Shown here in pieces: positions 7,078-13,715 of a stretch of DNA of 27,253 bases. A model generated the notes under the pieces. That model was not told the origin of the DNA. It made no database searches and saw nothing but the letters and a program-made list of their open reading frames with translations. Numbering within the stretch: the first letter of the stretch is position 1; the number at the start of each line of letters is the position of its first letter. The translations under genes and the position numbers were made by a program. The stretch lies in IMG/VR virus record IMGVR_UViG_3300034523_000191, positions 1 through 27,253 of that record; one strand, written 5' to 3'. This DNA comes from a virus.

Positions 7078-7574
7078 GCTGCGGCCCCCGCTGTTGCAGC
7101 GCTGGCCGGTGTGCTACGCAGTTGATGGTGCACGCGTACTGCGAGGGCCTGAATGTCCTGTCGCTGCTGCAAGGCGCGGTTGCACCATGGCTCAGTTCCT
7201 TGGACGGCCTTCCACGTTTTCTCAGCCAGGGCCAGCGTCTCGACAGCTTTGATCATCAGGTCGTAGTCGGCCCTGGTCACGGGCATGCCGGTGTAGGACA
7301 TGATCCGATCTTCGAGCTCCGTGATGGTCCGCTTAAGCGCAGCTACGGCCAGATGGTGCTTGCGCTGGTCTGCCTCGGTCTGGATGCGAGTCTCGTCCAG
7401 TTCCTCTCGGAGAGTCTTGAGCTGCAGTTTGAGGTCGGCTCTATGGTGTTCCTTGCCTATCTCTACGCCGCGGTTGAAGGCACGGCTGCGCGCCTTCGAG
7501 AACAGGTATGGCGCGACGATCAAGGTGACAAGCCAAATGATGCCCATGGCGAGGACAAGTTGGTGCGGTTGCAT
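7074..7574 (-). CDS. Membrane-anchored coiled-coil protein
   Basis: A 166-aa protein starting at the ATG at 7574 (GGAG eight bases upstream; the TTG/ATG further upstream at 7601 lacks a better site). A hydrophobic N-terminal segment (about residues 6-25) is followed by a long charged helical region with heptad character (about 45-105), so it is probably anchored in the inner membrane with a cytoplasmic coiled coil. Its stop overlaps the methyltransferase start. Similar small proteins occur in early operons of Pseudomonas phages; the role is unknown. Confidence 0.6.
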   Translation of the reverse strand: MQPHQLVLAMGIIWLVTLIVAPYLFSKARSRAFNRGVEIGKEHHRADLKLQLKTLREELDETRIQTEADQRKHHLAVAALKRTITELEDRIMSYTGMPVTRADYDLMIKAVETLALAEKTWKAVQGTEPWCNRALQQRQDIQALAVRVHHQLRSTPASAATAGAAA

Positions 7575-7659
7575 GTGCTGTGCTCCGAAAAGGCCCGCCA
7601 CCGGTAAGTGTCAGAGTCGGTGGTGGGCCAAGTGCCCCTGATGGCCGGGGCCGCCTAGA

Positions 7660-7905
7660 TCAAGCGGTATGCGAGGCGTGCTCTGCTTGCTGGTCGAGGT
7701 ACAGAGCGAGGTTCTGCAGGTAGACGACATGCTGTGCCTTCGCTGAGTTGTGCAGCTTGCTCAGCTTCAGCTTGATCGCGCCCTTGTTAATCAGCTCCCT
7801 GAACCGCCGGTCGGACCTGATGTGAGGGAAGTAGCGCTCCCTTACAGCGGTCAGTGTTGGGCACGGGGTAGTCCATTCGCTGCGCAGTTGTTCCAGCGTG
7901 CTCAT
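7660..7905 (-). CDS. PrtN-like pyocin-activator family protein
   Basis: An 81-aa protein with the pattern of the PrtN (pyocin activator) family: LTAVRERYFPHIRSDRRFRELINKG, then a KL..L..S.KA strand region and a C-terminal helix VVYLQNLALYLDQQAEHA. In P. aeruginosa PrtN activates pyocin genes after RecA-dependent loss of PrtR. Here it sits inside the leftward early operon, so it would be made after induction and could bind P-box-like sites in the phage or host. The ATG at 7905 overlaps the upstream stop (ATGA) and has GGGGAG upstream. An 85-bp gap with no gene separates it from the next gene. Confidence 0.72.
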   Translation of the reverse strand: MSTLEQLRSEWTTPCPTLTAVRERYFPHIRSDRRFRELINKGAIKLKLSKLHNSAKAQHVVYLQNLALYLDQQAEHASHTA

Positions 7906-8411
7906 GCGCACTCCCCAAGCCCCTCTTGGCCGGGCTGGAGCTTCGCGCGCAGGGCGCCGACAAGGTGCTCTTTGCTGGAACCGGTGACTGCGGCGCAAAT
8001 CTCGCCTTGGTCGTTGGTCACGACCGCGCCCAGAGGGAGCGCTCGGTTGACGGTGTTGATGACGTAGGCGATTTGGCCGTCCAGCAGCACTTGGTCGATG
8101 CTGTCCTGGGCCTCCAAGAGAGCAAGGGCTTCTTCCGACATGGCGCCGCTGTCAGCCCGGCCGTTGGCCAGGTCCTGCAGGAAGTCCCGCAACGATTGCC
8201 ATTTGGTCACCAGCTTCCGGGGGAGGGTCATCGAGCTGGTCAGCTCTCCCATTTCCACCTTGATATGGTGGGTGGTGTTGTCGTTCTCGACGGTGATCCG
8301 TGCGTCGAGGGTGGTCTCCGGGCGGCGCAGGGTGCATTTGGAGCTGCCGCCGGCTTCAAGGGTGCGCTCCAGGCCCATGACTCGGCTCAGGGGAATGCTG
8401 AACTCGCTCAT
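7902..8411 (-). CDS. Hypothetical phage early protein
   Basis: A 169-aa protein of mixed character. The N-terminal half is beta-rich (TLDARITVEND ... HHIKVEMGELTSSMTL), the middle is helical and acidic (MSEEALALLEAQDSIDQVLL), and the C-terminal third looks alpha/beta. There is no signal peptide or membrane segment. It overlaps both neighbours by 4 bp and so belongs to the leftward operon. I do not recognise the family. Confidence 0.6.
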   Translation of the reverse strand: MSEFSIPLSRVMGLERTLEAGGSSKCTLRRPETTLDARITVENDNTTHHIKVEMGELTSSMTLPRKLVTKWQSLRDFLQDLANGRADSGAMSEEALALLEAQDSIDQVLLDGQIAYVINTVNRALPLGAVVTNDQGEICAAVTGSSKEHLVGALRAKLQPGQEGLGECA

Positions 8412-8572
8412 GCTGCACCTCCCGCACAGGGGATGGCGTGGGCCTTTCCGTCAGTGGAGACGACTACTTGCAGGCCGGTGCGGCGCTGAAACGCCTGTAT
8501 CTTGGCGAGGCTGCTGCAGGCGGTGGGGTGGATGAGGACCGCTACCGATCCGTTGTGCTGTGCTGGCTTCAT
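8408..8572 (-). CDS. Small hypothetical protein, first gene of leftward operon
   Basis: A 54-aa protein starting at the ATG at 8572, with AAGGA about 10 bases upstream. It is the first gene after the leftward promoter with its operators, and its stop overlaps the start of the next gene (ATGA). The sequence has strand-helix-strand character (VAVLIHP ... LAKIQAFQRRTG ... QVVVST). No family is recognised. The frame extends upstream through the operator region to 8647, but that extension would begin upstream of the promoter -10. Confidence 0.5.
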   Translation of the reverse strand: MKPAQHNGSVAVLIHPTACSSLAKIQAFQRRTGLQVVVSTDGKAHAIPCAGGAA

Positions 8573-8612
8573 TCGTCCGTGTCCTTGATTTGAGAGAGGT
8601 GACACGAAGCGA

Positions 8613-8641
8613 AAATTAGCAAAGGCTAAATGTTTGGGCAA
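8613..8641 (-). promoter_or_regulatory. Candidate leftward early promoter PL
   Basis: On the minus strand, TTGCCC (8641-8636) and TAATTT (8618-8613) are separated by 17 bp. The -10 overlaps one repressor-type operator and the -35 abuts another. The surrounding sequence matches the PR candidate in the same register over more than 30 positions (GCTATTGCyC, then a half-site and GCTAAT), which supports both assignments. Confidence 0.6.
8616..8629. promoter_or_regulatory. Repressor operator OL1-like
   Basis: TTAGC-AAAG-GCTAA, a perfect 5-bp dyad with a 4-bp spacer. It overlaps the -10 of the leftward promoter. Same consensus as the four other operator sites. Confidence 0.75.
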
Positions 8642-8654
8642 TAGCAAATGCTAA
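8641..8654. promoter_or_regulatory. Repressor operator OL2-like
   Basis: ATAGC-AAAT-GCTAA, one mismatch to the TTAGC-N4-GCTAA consensus. It starts exactly 25 bp from the neighbouring operator, the same spacing as the outer pair at the rightward promoter. Confidence 0.75.
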
Positions 8655-8712
8655 ATTGTTTTGGCGTGACTGCACTCCGTCCGATTGCCGGTAGATTGCA
8701 GTGCCAGCTGGA

Positions 8713-9417
8713 TTAGAGCTTCTTTGCGTTCCAGGCCAGCAGGACGCGAGCTTGGATGTGCATACGTTCGATCATTGACTCGTCGATGACGATCGGTGGA
8801 TAGATCGGATTATCGGAAATCATCCGCAGCAGTCCGCCGGTCATGCGCTGAAGCCGTTTTATGTAGAGATCACCGTCGAGAGTGAACACATAGATGGCAT
8901 CTGTTTTGACCTCGGAGATGCCGCGGTCGACCAACAGTGCATCGCCGTCGGCGAAGGTGCCCGACATGCTGTCTCCATCGCCGGTAATGATGGCGAGGTT
9001 ATCGATGTTGGAGAAGCTGAGGCCTTGCATTCTGAGCCAGTCGAGGTGAACCGTCATGTCGCGGATGACTTCAATGTGCATTTCCGGGGCTGCCTTGCCG
9101 TGCCCCATTGATGCCGCGATATCTAGGTGCGGAATCACAACGAAGTTCTTGTCCTTGGCCTGTCGTGTGGGCAGGCGAACCACGTTTGTTGGTGGGGCAT
9201 TGATGGGTTCCTCCAGGGGAGGTGCTGTCAGCGTCCCTGCTGCAAGCCCGATCTTGAGCTCGAGATTGTGCGCTGCCTTTTCCCCCAGCTTGCGGTGGCC
9301 ATTGAGCAACTGCGACAGGTATGAGGCATCCAGGTCGTGAGCTTCGGCGAAATCCTTCTGGCTCAGGGTGCCCATGATCTTGCGGAGGTAGGCGATGCGC
9401 CTTTCATTTATGTCCAT
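8713..9417 (-). CDS. cI: CI-like phage repressor (HTH plus S24 peptidase)
   Basis: A 234-aa LexA/CI-type repressor. A helix-turn-helix lies at about residues 8-42 (LRKIMGTLSQKDFAEAHDLD, then SYLSQLLNGHRKLG). A linker leads to an S24 domain with GDGDSMSGTFADGD carrying nucleophile S150, and DGDLYIKRL carrying K187. The hinge AASMGHG near 101-107 is the likely self-cleavage zone; the Ala-Gly bond common in the family is not present there exactly. It should hold lysogeny by binding the TTAGC-N4-GCTAA operators and be inactivated during the SOS response. The start is the ATG at 9417; an upstream TTG at 9444 lies inside the operator region. It is divergent from the Cro-like gene. Confidence 0.93.
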   Translation of the reverse strand: MDINERRIAYLRKIMGTLSQKDFAEAHDLDASYLSQLLNGHRKLGEKAAHNLELKIGLAAGTLTAPPLEEPINAPPTNVVRLPTRQAKDKNFVVIPHLDIAASMGHGKAAPEMHIEVIRDMTVHLDWLRMQGLSFSNIDNLAIITGDGDSMSGTFADGDALLVDRGISEVKTDAIYVFTLDGDLYIKRLQRMTGGLLRMISDNPIYPPIVIDESMIERMHIQARVLLAWNAKKL

Positions 9418-9437
9418 GCGGCGATGATTGCTTTCCG

Positions 9438-9451
9438 TTAGCAAACAGTAA
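9438..9451. promoter_or_regulatory. Repressor operator OR3-like
   Basis: TTAGC-AAAC-AGTAA: the left half-site is perfect, the right half has two mismatches. It lies nearest the repressor gene, immediately next to the middle operator, as expected of a site that tunes repressor synthesis. Confidence 0.65.
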
Positions 9452-9452
9452 A

Positions 9453-9466
9453 TTACGCGTTGCTAT
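9453..9466. promoter_or_regulatory. Repressor operator OR2-like (degenerate)
   Basis: TTACG-CGTT-GCTAT, 7 of 10 half-site bases match the consensus. Its position, 25 bp before the proximal operator, equals the spacing of the left pair, which is the main reason to call it. Confidence 0.5.
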
Positions 9467-9494
9467 TGCTCTTGTAATTAGCAATTGCTAATCT
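9466..9494 (+). promoter_or_regulatory. Candidate rightward early promoter PR
   Basis: TTGCTC (9466-9471), a 17-bp spacer and TAATCT (9489-9494), followed 11 bp later by the ribosome site of the Cro-like gene. The hexamers are weak by themselves. The alignment in register with the leftward promoter and the overlap of the -10 with a perfect operator support the call. Confidence 0.6.
9478..9491. promoter_or_regulatory. Repressor operator OR1-like (perfect palindrome)
   Basis: TTAGCAATTGCTAA is identical to its own reverse complement and is the best match among the five operator sites. It overlaps the -10 of the rightward promoter. Confidence 0.8.
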
Positions 9495-9514
9495 CGCTGC
9501 CAATGGAGGTGTCT

Positions 9515-9739
9515 ATGACGCTTAGCGAGTATTTGAAGAAGATGGACAAGGAGGGGCTCGACGCTCTAGCGCAGCAATGCGGGACGTCAGTCGGCCAGTT
9601 GAAACAAGTGGCCTACGGAAATCGTCGCGCGAGCGCGGGGCTGGCAGTCAGCCTAGATCGGGAAACGGGAGGGGAGATTCGTTGTGAATCGCTTCGGCCA
9701 GACATCGACTGGGCTTATTTGCGGCAAGCAAAGCAGTAA
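9515..9739 (+). CDS. cro: Cro-like (YdaS-type) regulator
   Basis: A 74-aa small DNA-binding protein divergent from the CI-like gene. The N-terminus has a helix-turn-helix (LSEYLKKMDKEGLDALAQQC, then TSVGQLKQVAYGNRRAS) and the C-terminus (RPDIDWAYLRQ) is typical of YdaS/Cro-type proteins. The ATG at 9515 has a strong GGAGG five bases upstream; the in-frame upstream codon at 9485 lies within the operator and promoter. It should compete with CI for the five shared operators and favour the lytic course. Confidence 0.85.
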   Translation: MTLSEYLKKMDKEGLDALAQQCGTSVGQLKQVAYGNRRASAGLAVSLDRETGGEIRCESLRPDIDWAYLRQAKQ

Positions 9740-9803
9740 GAACGCTGAGCCAGGACTCTGACCTCCCGGCCCAGCTATGACAGTACAGAGCACCATCACT
9801 CCC

Positions 9804-9842
9804 GTCGTCCGGCACCCTCTCTCACAAGTACAGCCGGACGAC
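9804..9842. repeat. Hairpin in the cro-cII intergenic region
   Basis: A 10-bp perfect inverted repeat, GTCGTCCGGC (9804-9813) and its complement (9833-9842), with a 19-nt loop. No T-run follows, so it is not a standard terminator. It lies in the 215-bp gap between cro and the CII-like gene, where lambdoid phages carry early antitermination (nut) or termination signals; that role is a guess. Confidence 0.5.
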
Positions 9843-9931
9843 TATTACCGCATGCCATGCCCGCACAGCACGCAAGGCACAGCACACAGGTCGTGGTCGT
9901 AGGATAGGTCTTACCTAACCCTGTGACTAGG

Positions 9932-9952
9932 CCGTAAACCGAGGATTTACGG
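9932..9952 (+). promoter_or_regulatory. Hairpin presenting the cII ribosome-binding site in its loop
   Basis: CCGTAAA (9932-9938) pairs perfectly with TTTACGG (9946-9952). The 7-nt loop CCGAGGA holds the only good Shine-Dalgarno sequence (GAGGA) for the ATG at 9955. The stem ends two bases before the start codon. It could control translation of the CII-like gene. Confidence 0.6.
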
Positions 9953-9954
9953 TT

Positions 9955-10443
9955 ATGAGTCGAGTTGATCTATTGCCGGGCGCAGGTCCGGTCCTCACAT
10001 TGCGGCAGGCGCTCTACCGCGCAGGTCGTGACTATCACGGCGGTATCACCAAGTTGGCCTTCGATATGGGCCTTGAGGTGGACACGCTGCAGAAGAAGCT
10101 CCACCACAACGAGGAGCGCCGCTGGCCGACCCCTGATGAGCTGGAAGAAATCGTCCAGTGGACCTCAGACCCGCGGCTGCTCGATGCCCTGGTTCGTCCG
10201 GCGGGGGCGGTCTGGTACCGGCCAGAGCCAGTGCCTGCCACCAACGAAGCACTGCAAGCTGTAGCCAAACTCTTGGATGAGTCCAGTCAGTTCGTGGGCA
10301 GTCTGCACGACGGTGCAGCCGACAATGTATGGACGCTTGCCGAGGTGATGGATCTTGAGAAGCGAGGGATGGACGTGATCCGTCAGGTGCTCGCGATCAT
10401 GGCGGGCGCCCGCCAGGCCATGGAGGACGAAGCTCATGGCTGA
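9955..10443 (+). CDS. Phage regulatory CII family protein (CP76 type)
   Basis: A 162-aa protein resembling the phage CII/CP76 regulatory family of Pseudomonas phages. The N-terminal half has a helix-turn-helix-like segment (LRQALYRAGRDYHGGITKLAFDM, then LEVDTLQKKLHHN) and RRWPTPDELEEIVQWT. The C-terminal half is helical. In the lytic-lysogenic decision it would act like lambda CII, promoting repressor or integrase synthesis. It is the first gene after a 215-bp gap following cro; its ribosome site lies in a hairpin loop. It overlaps the next gene by 8 bp. Confidence 0.82.
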   Translation: MSRVDLLPGAGPVLTLRQALYRAGRDYHGGITKLAFDMGLEVDTLQKKLHHNEERRWPTPDELEEIVQWTSDPRLLDALVRPAGAVWYRPEPVPATNEALQAVAKLLDESSQFVGSLHDGAADNVWTLAEVMDLEKRGMDVIRQVLAIMAGARQAMEDEAHG

Positions 10444-10639
10444 CGCCGTTGATTTCGCCAACGATCATGCTGAGTACTTCCTGCAGCTGTCGTTGCAGCG
10501 CCTTGCGCGCCTTCCTGAAAAGCCGAGCGCGCAGTTCTGTGAGGATTGCGACGAGCCGATTCCGTTGGCCCGTCAGCAGTCGGTCGCGGGTTGCGAAACC
10601 TGCGTCGACTGCCAGGGGTTGCGGGAGCGCCGGAGATGA
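10436..10639 (+). CDS. TraR/DksA-type C4 zinc-finger protein
   Basis: A 67-aa protein with C-x2-C-x17-C-x2-C at residues 35, 38, 56 and 59 (FCEDCDEPIP ... CETCVDC), the signature of phage TraR/DksA-like proteins. TraR binds the secondary channel of RNA polymerase and mimics DksA with ppGpp, altering host transcription. The N-terminal helix carries acidic residues (DFANDHAEY) comparable to the channel-entering tip of TraR. Its start overlaps the CII-like gene and its stop overlaps the primase start (ATGA). Confidence 0.85.
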   Translation: MADAVDFANDHAEYFLQLSLQRLARLPEKPSAQFCEDCDEPIPLARQQSVAGCETCVDCQGLRERRR

Positions 10640-13386
10640 GCGGGCGCCCAACTCCTACCACAGCTGATTGGGCGCGGCGTTACATTGAAACCTTCAACCT
10701 GGCCCTGGTTCCGATCGAGCCAGGCGAGAAGGGGCCGAAGGGTAAAGGTTGGAACCAGCCCGGTCGCTACTTCACTCTTGCCGCTGATGCCGAAGCGTTC
10801 TGGACGAAGCGCCCGAGTCACAATCTAGGGGTGGTGCTCGGGCCTAGTCGCGTCTGCTCGTTGGACGTTGATGACGTCGAACTGACGCGGCAGGTCATGC
10901 AGCAGACGCTGGGGCTCGACGTGGACGCCCTCGCAGACGCATACCCGACCTCCGTGGGTAACCCTGAACGTTTCCGTGTGATGTTCCGAGTCCCCGAGGG
11001 TGTGGAACTGAGTCGCCACGCCTTGGTTTGGCCCAACAAGAACGACCCCGATGGCACCATCTACAAGGGACTAATGGCGCAGGTCCAAGCAGCTGTATAC
11101 GCGGAAGATGCCGACCGCGAAGCGGCTTTCCGATTGGCTGCTGAGCCCTTCAAGAAAGTGACCGTCTTTGAGCTGCGGGGCGGCCTGGTGCAGGATGTGC
11201 TGCCGCCTTCCATCCACCCTGGCACGGGTAAGCCCTACACATGGCGCACTGAGCCAAACGACGACGGCTTGCTGGAGCTACCGCCCGAACTGCTGGCGAT
11301 CTGGCAGGGCTGGGACGAGTTCAAGCCCAAAGGGGAGGCCGTTTGCCCGTGGCGGCCGAAGCCGGCTATGCCCGCGGCTCGCCCAACGCCAAGGCCATCA
11401 CCAACTGCTGCCCGATCTGGTGACAAGCTCCCCGAGGTCATCCCGGAATTCAACCGCATCCATGACATCGCCACGATGATCGAGGCGCATGGCTACAAGC
11501 GTATCGACGGGAAGTGGCTGAGCCCGCACAGCAGCTCTGGCATGCCTGGGGTGACTATCACCGACGGAAAGCTCTTTTCCCATCACACGTCGGACCCGCT
11601 GGCGAACGGACACAAGAATGATGCCTTCGACGTGTTCTGCATTCTGATGCACGACGGCGATCAGAGGGCAGCTACCAGAGCGGCAGCGCAGATCCTTGGT
11701 ATCGATGCCAAATCGCGCCCGCCGGTACCCCCGCCGCTGGGTGAGCTTCCCCGCACCCCATCTGTTGCCGAGCAGGCCGACCAAAGCGCTGCGGGCGTTG
11801 ACACTGACGGATCTGCCCCCGACCCAATCGAGGCCAGCCCGGCCGCCTTCTCGGCCGACGGGGGGGAAGGGGGAAGCGCGCCGGATATTGAAGGCGCACT
11901 GCGGCGGTTCGCGCTGATAGAAGGGACCACGCAAGTCTGGGACATGGACAAGGCGAAGCCGATGAAGAAGTCGGCTTTCGAAGCCCTGGTGGGTAAGCCG
12001 TTGGCCAAGGTATGGCTGGAGCGGCCCGACAGAAAGCTGATTGCCCCTGAGCAGGCACAGGAGCTCGATGAGGCGCGACGCCTGTCAAGTAAGAAAGGTG
12101 GGGCGTTGAAGCTAGATCCCATCGAGCGCTACGTCTACATCGACGGGACCAAGGATGTCTGGGACCGGGAAAAGAAGCGTCGGATCCCAGAGGGCGCCGT
12201 GAAGATGGCATTGGGAGATGAGTACAAGTGGTGGCTGAACTGTCGAGAGCGGCGGGTGGTTGACGTCGACCACATCGTGTTCGACCCGACGATGACCAAG
12301 GACCCGAACGTCTACATCAATACCTTTGAAGGACTGCCCCTGGAGCCGGTGCGGGATGATGCTGCATGCGAGAACCTAAGATGGCTGATTTCGTTCCTTT
12401 GCAACCACGACGAGCAGGCGCTGGAATGGCTGGTGAGATGGCTCGCTTACCCGCTCCAGCACATGGGCGCCAAGATGGATACCGCTGTTTTGATGCACTC
12501 GATCATGGAGGGGTCGGGCAAGAGTCTGTTGTTCGCCGACGTCTTCGGTCAGCTCTACGGGCAGTATGCCGCGACGGTAGGGCAGACACAGTTGGAAGGC
12601 AGCTTTAACGCCTGGCAGAGCCGCAAGCTCTGGGCAGTGTTCGAGGAAGTTGTCAGTAGGGATCAGCGGTACAACCAGGTCGGCAAGATCAAGCACATGA
12701 TCACTGGCAAGACGGTGCGTATGGAGTCCAAGTTCATCAACGGTTGGGAGGAGGCCAACCACATGAACGCGGTCTTCCTGAGCAACGAAATCATGCCTTG
12801 GCCGATCAGCGACGCCGACCGACGGATGCTGGTGATGTGGCCCATGGAGACGTTGCCTGTCGCGAGGCAAAAGGCGATCAGCTATGAGTTGGCCAACGGT
12901 GGGGTTGCGGCCTTGTACGGTTGGTTGTTGGCTGTCGATTTGAGGGACTTCGACCAGCGCACTCGTCCGCCCGAGACTGAGGCACGGCAACGTTTGGTCG
13001 CACTGAGTCGCACAGCTTGGCAGACCTTCCTCGCGTTGTGGCGCACCGGAGAGCTGGGGCACGGCCTGTGGGGTTGTTGCCTCACCAGCGACGTCTATGC
13101 CCTCTTTATCGAGTGGTGCTCGCGCAACAAGGAACACTCCATGAGCCAGACGAAGTTCTCGCTGATGATCAGTGCGACGGTAGAGAAGACACGGGCTATC
13201 CCTTGGACGGATGGAAACAACCGGCGGTTCGCGGCGTTCTTCTTCCCGAGTGATGGTGATCCCTCCCTGCCCCCTTCCTTGAAGTCGGCCGAGCTGGGCA
13301 AGAACGTCGTCGAATGGCGCGCTCGGGCAAGGCTGGCGGGCTGGAACGTCGATGCTTGGGACCACGTGAAGGGGCTCGCAGCATGA
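10636..13386 (+). CDS. Primase-polymerase / SF3-type helicase replication protein
   Basis: A 916-aa replication initiator-type protein. The N-terminal part (about 10-240) is a bifunctional primase/polymerase domain with the catalytic pair in CSLDVDD (D77, D79). A Pro/Ala-rich linker (about 245-275 and 365-425) leads to a D5/DUF5906-like helicase with Walker A EGSGKS (625-630), Walker B LWAVFEEV (665-672) and SNE (716-718), with DADRRM after it as a likely arginine finger. It should unwind and prime phage DNA, probably at the repeat array just downstream. The start is the ATG at 10636, overlapping the zinc-finger gene stop; an upstream in-frame GTG/ATG at 10546 would lie within that gene. Alternative: D5-type NTPase of integrative elements. 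Confidence 0.9.
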   Translation: MSGRPTPTTADWARRYIETFNLALVPIEPGEKGPKGKGWNQPGRYFTLAADAEAFWTKRPSHNLGVVLGPSRVCSLDVDDVELTRQVMQQTLGLDVDALADAYPTSVGNPERFRVMFRVPEGVELSRHALVWPNKNDPDGTIYKGLMAQVQAAVYAEDADREAAFRLAAEPFKKVTVFELRGGLVQDVLPPSIHPGTGKPYTWRTEPNDDGLLELPPELLAIWQGWDEFKPKGEAVCPWRPKPAMPAARPTPRPSPTAARSGDKLPEVIPEFNRIHDIATMIEAHGYKRIDGKWLSPHSSSGMPGVTITDGKLFSHHTSDPLANGHKNDAFDVFCILMHDGDQRAATRAAAQILGIDAKSRPPVPPPLGELPRTPSVAEQADQSAAGVDTDGSAPDPIEASPAAFSADGGEGGSAPDIEGALRRFALIEGTTQVWDMDKAKPMKKSAFEALVGKPLAKVWLERPDRKLIAPEQAQELDEARRLSSKKGGALKLDPIERYVYIDGTKDVWDREKKRRIPEGAVKMALGDEYKWWLNCRERRVVDVDHIVFDPTMTKDPNVYINTFEGLPLEPVRDDAACENLRWLISFLCNHDEQALEWLVRWLAYPLQHMGAKMDTAVLMHSIMEGSGKSLLFADVFGQLYGQYAATVGQTQLEGSFNAWQSRKLWAVFEEVVSRDQRYNQVGKIKHMITGKTVRMESKFINGWEEANHMNAVFLSNEIMPWPISDADRRMLVMWPMETLPVARQKAISYELANGGVAALYGWLLAVDLRDFDQRTRPPETEARQRLVALSRTAWQTFLALWRTGELGHGLWGCCLTSDVYALFIEWCSRNKEHSMSQTKFSLMISATVEKTRAIPWTDGNNRRFAAFFFPSDGDPSLPPSLKSAELGKNVVEWRARARLAGWNVDAWDHVKGLAA

Positions 13387-13715
13387 ATACGCCGATATGT
13401 GTGTTGGGTGTGTTGGGCCTGTGTTGCATTGATTTCGGGATGCCAACACAGCGTGAGGCTTTGAACTTGGCGGCGCTGCGGGGTTGTGCGGTGGGTGTGT
13501 TGGGTTTGCGTACGCGCGCGCGCAGGCGCGTCATTTATTGGGGAGGTGACAAGGACCAAAGCAGACTTCATACGAGCCCTGAAAAACTCAACAAACCCAA
13601 CACACTCAACACATCTACTAATAATCCTATGAATTCATTGAGCTTTGAGTGTGTTGGGTCTGTGTTGGGTTGGCAAAAAGTGTGTTGGGTGCTGTTTACG
13701 GAGGGATGGCGATGA
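13383..13715 (+). CDS. Doubtful ORF across the repeat array
   Basis: A 110-aa frame whose ATG overlaps the primase stop (ATGA). Much of its composition is a read-through of the GTGTTGGGT repeats (VLGVLGL, VGVLGL, VGSVLGW), and the middle is low in similarity to any known protein. It may simply be an open frame over a DNA element. Translation coupling is possible, so it is recorded with low confidence. Confidence 0.25.
   Translation: MNTPICVLGVLGLCCIDFGMPTQREALNLAALRGCAVGVLGLRTRARRRVIYWGGDKDQSRLHTSPEKLNKPNTLNTSTNNPMNSLSFECVGSVLGWQKVCWVLFTEGWR
13401..13690. repeat. GTGTTGGGT repeat array, candidate replication origin
   Basis: Copies of GTGTTGGGT lie on the plus strand at 13401, 13410 (last base C), 13497, 13651, 13662 and 13682, with a partial copy at 13421. 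Inverted copies are at 13595-13603 (ACCCAACAC) and 13443-13449 (CCAACAC), and a variant at 13605-13613. A 15-bp perfect inverted repeat (13595-13609 and 13645-13659) encloses a 35-nt AT-rich loop. Such clustered iterons with an AT-rich segment directly after a primase-helicase gene are typical of phage or plasmid origins. A regulatory array for the following gene is an alternative. Confidence 0.6.
13507..13524. other. Alternating purine-pyrimidine tract
   Basis: Eighteen bases of strict alternation beginning TGCGTACGCGCG and ending GCA lie inside the repeat array. Such tracts favour left-handed DNA under negative supercoiling. A role in the origin is inference. Confidence 0.4.

Noticed and set aside
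13401-13690. CRISPR-like repeats
   Set aside because: Units are only 9 bp, in both orientations and at irregular spacing, with no cas genes. Iterons or a regulatory array fit better.
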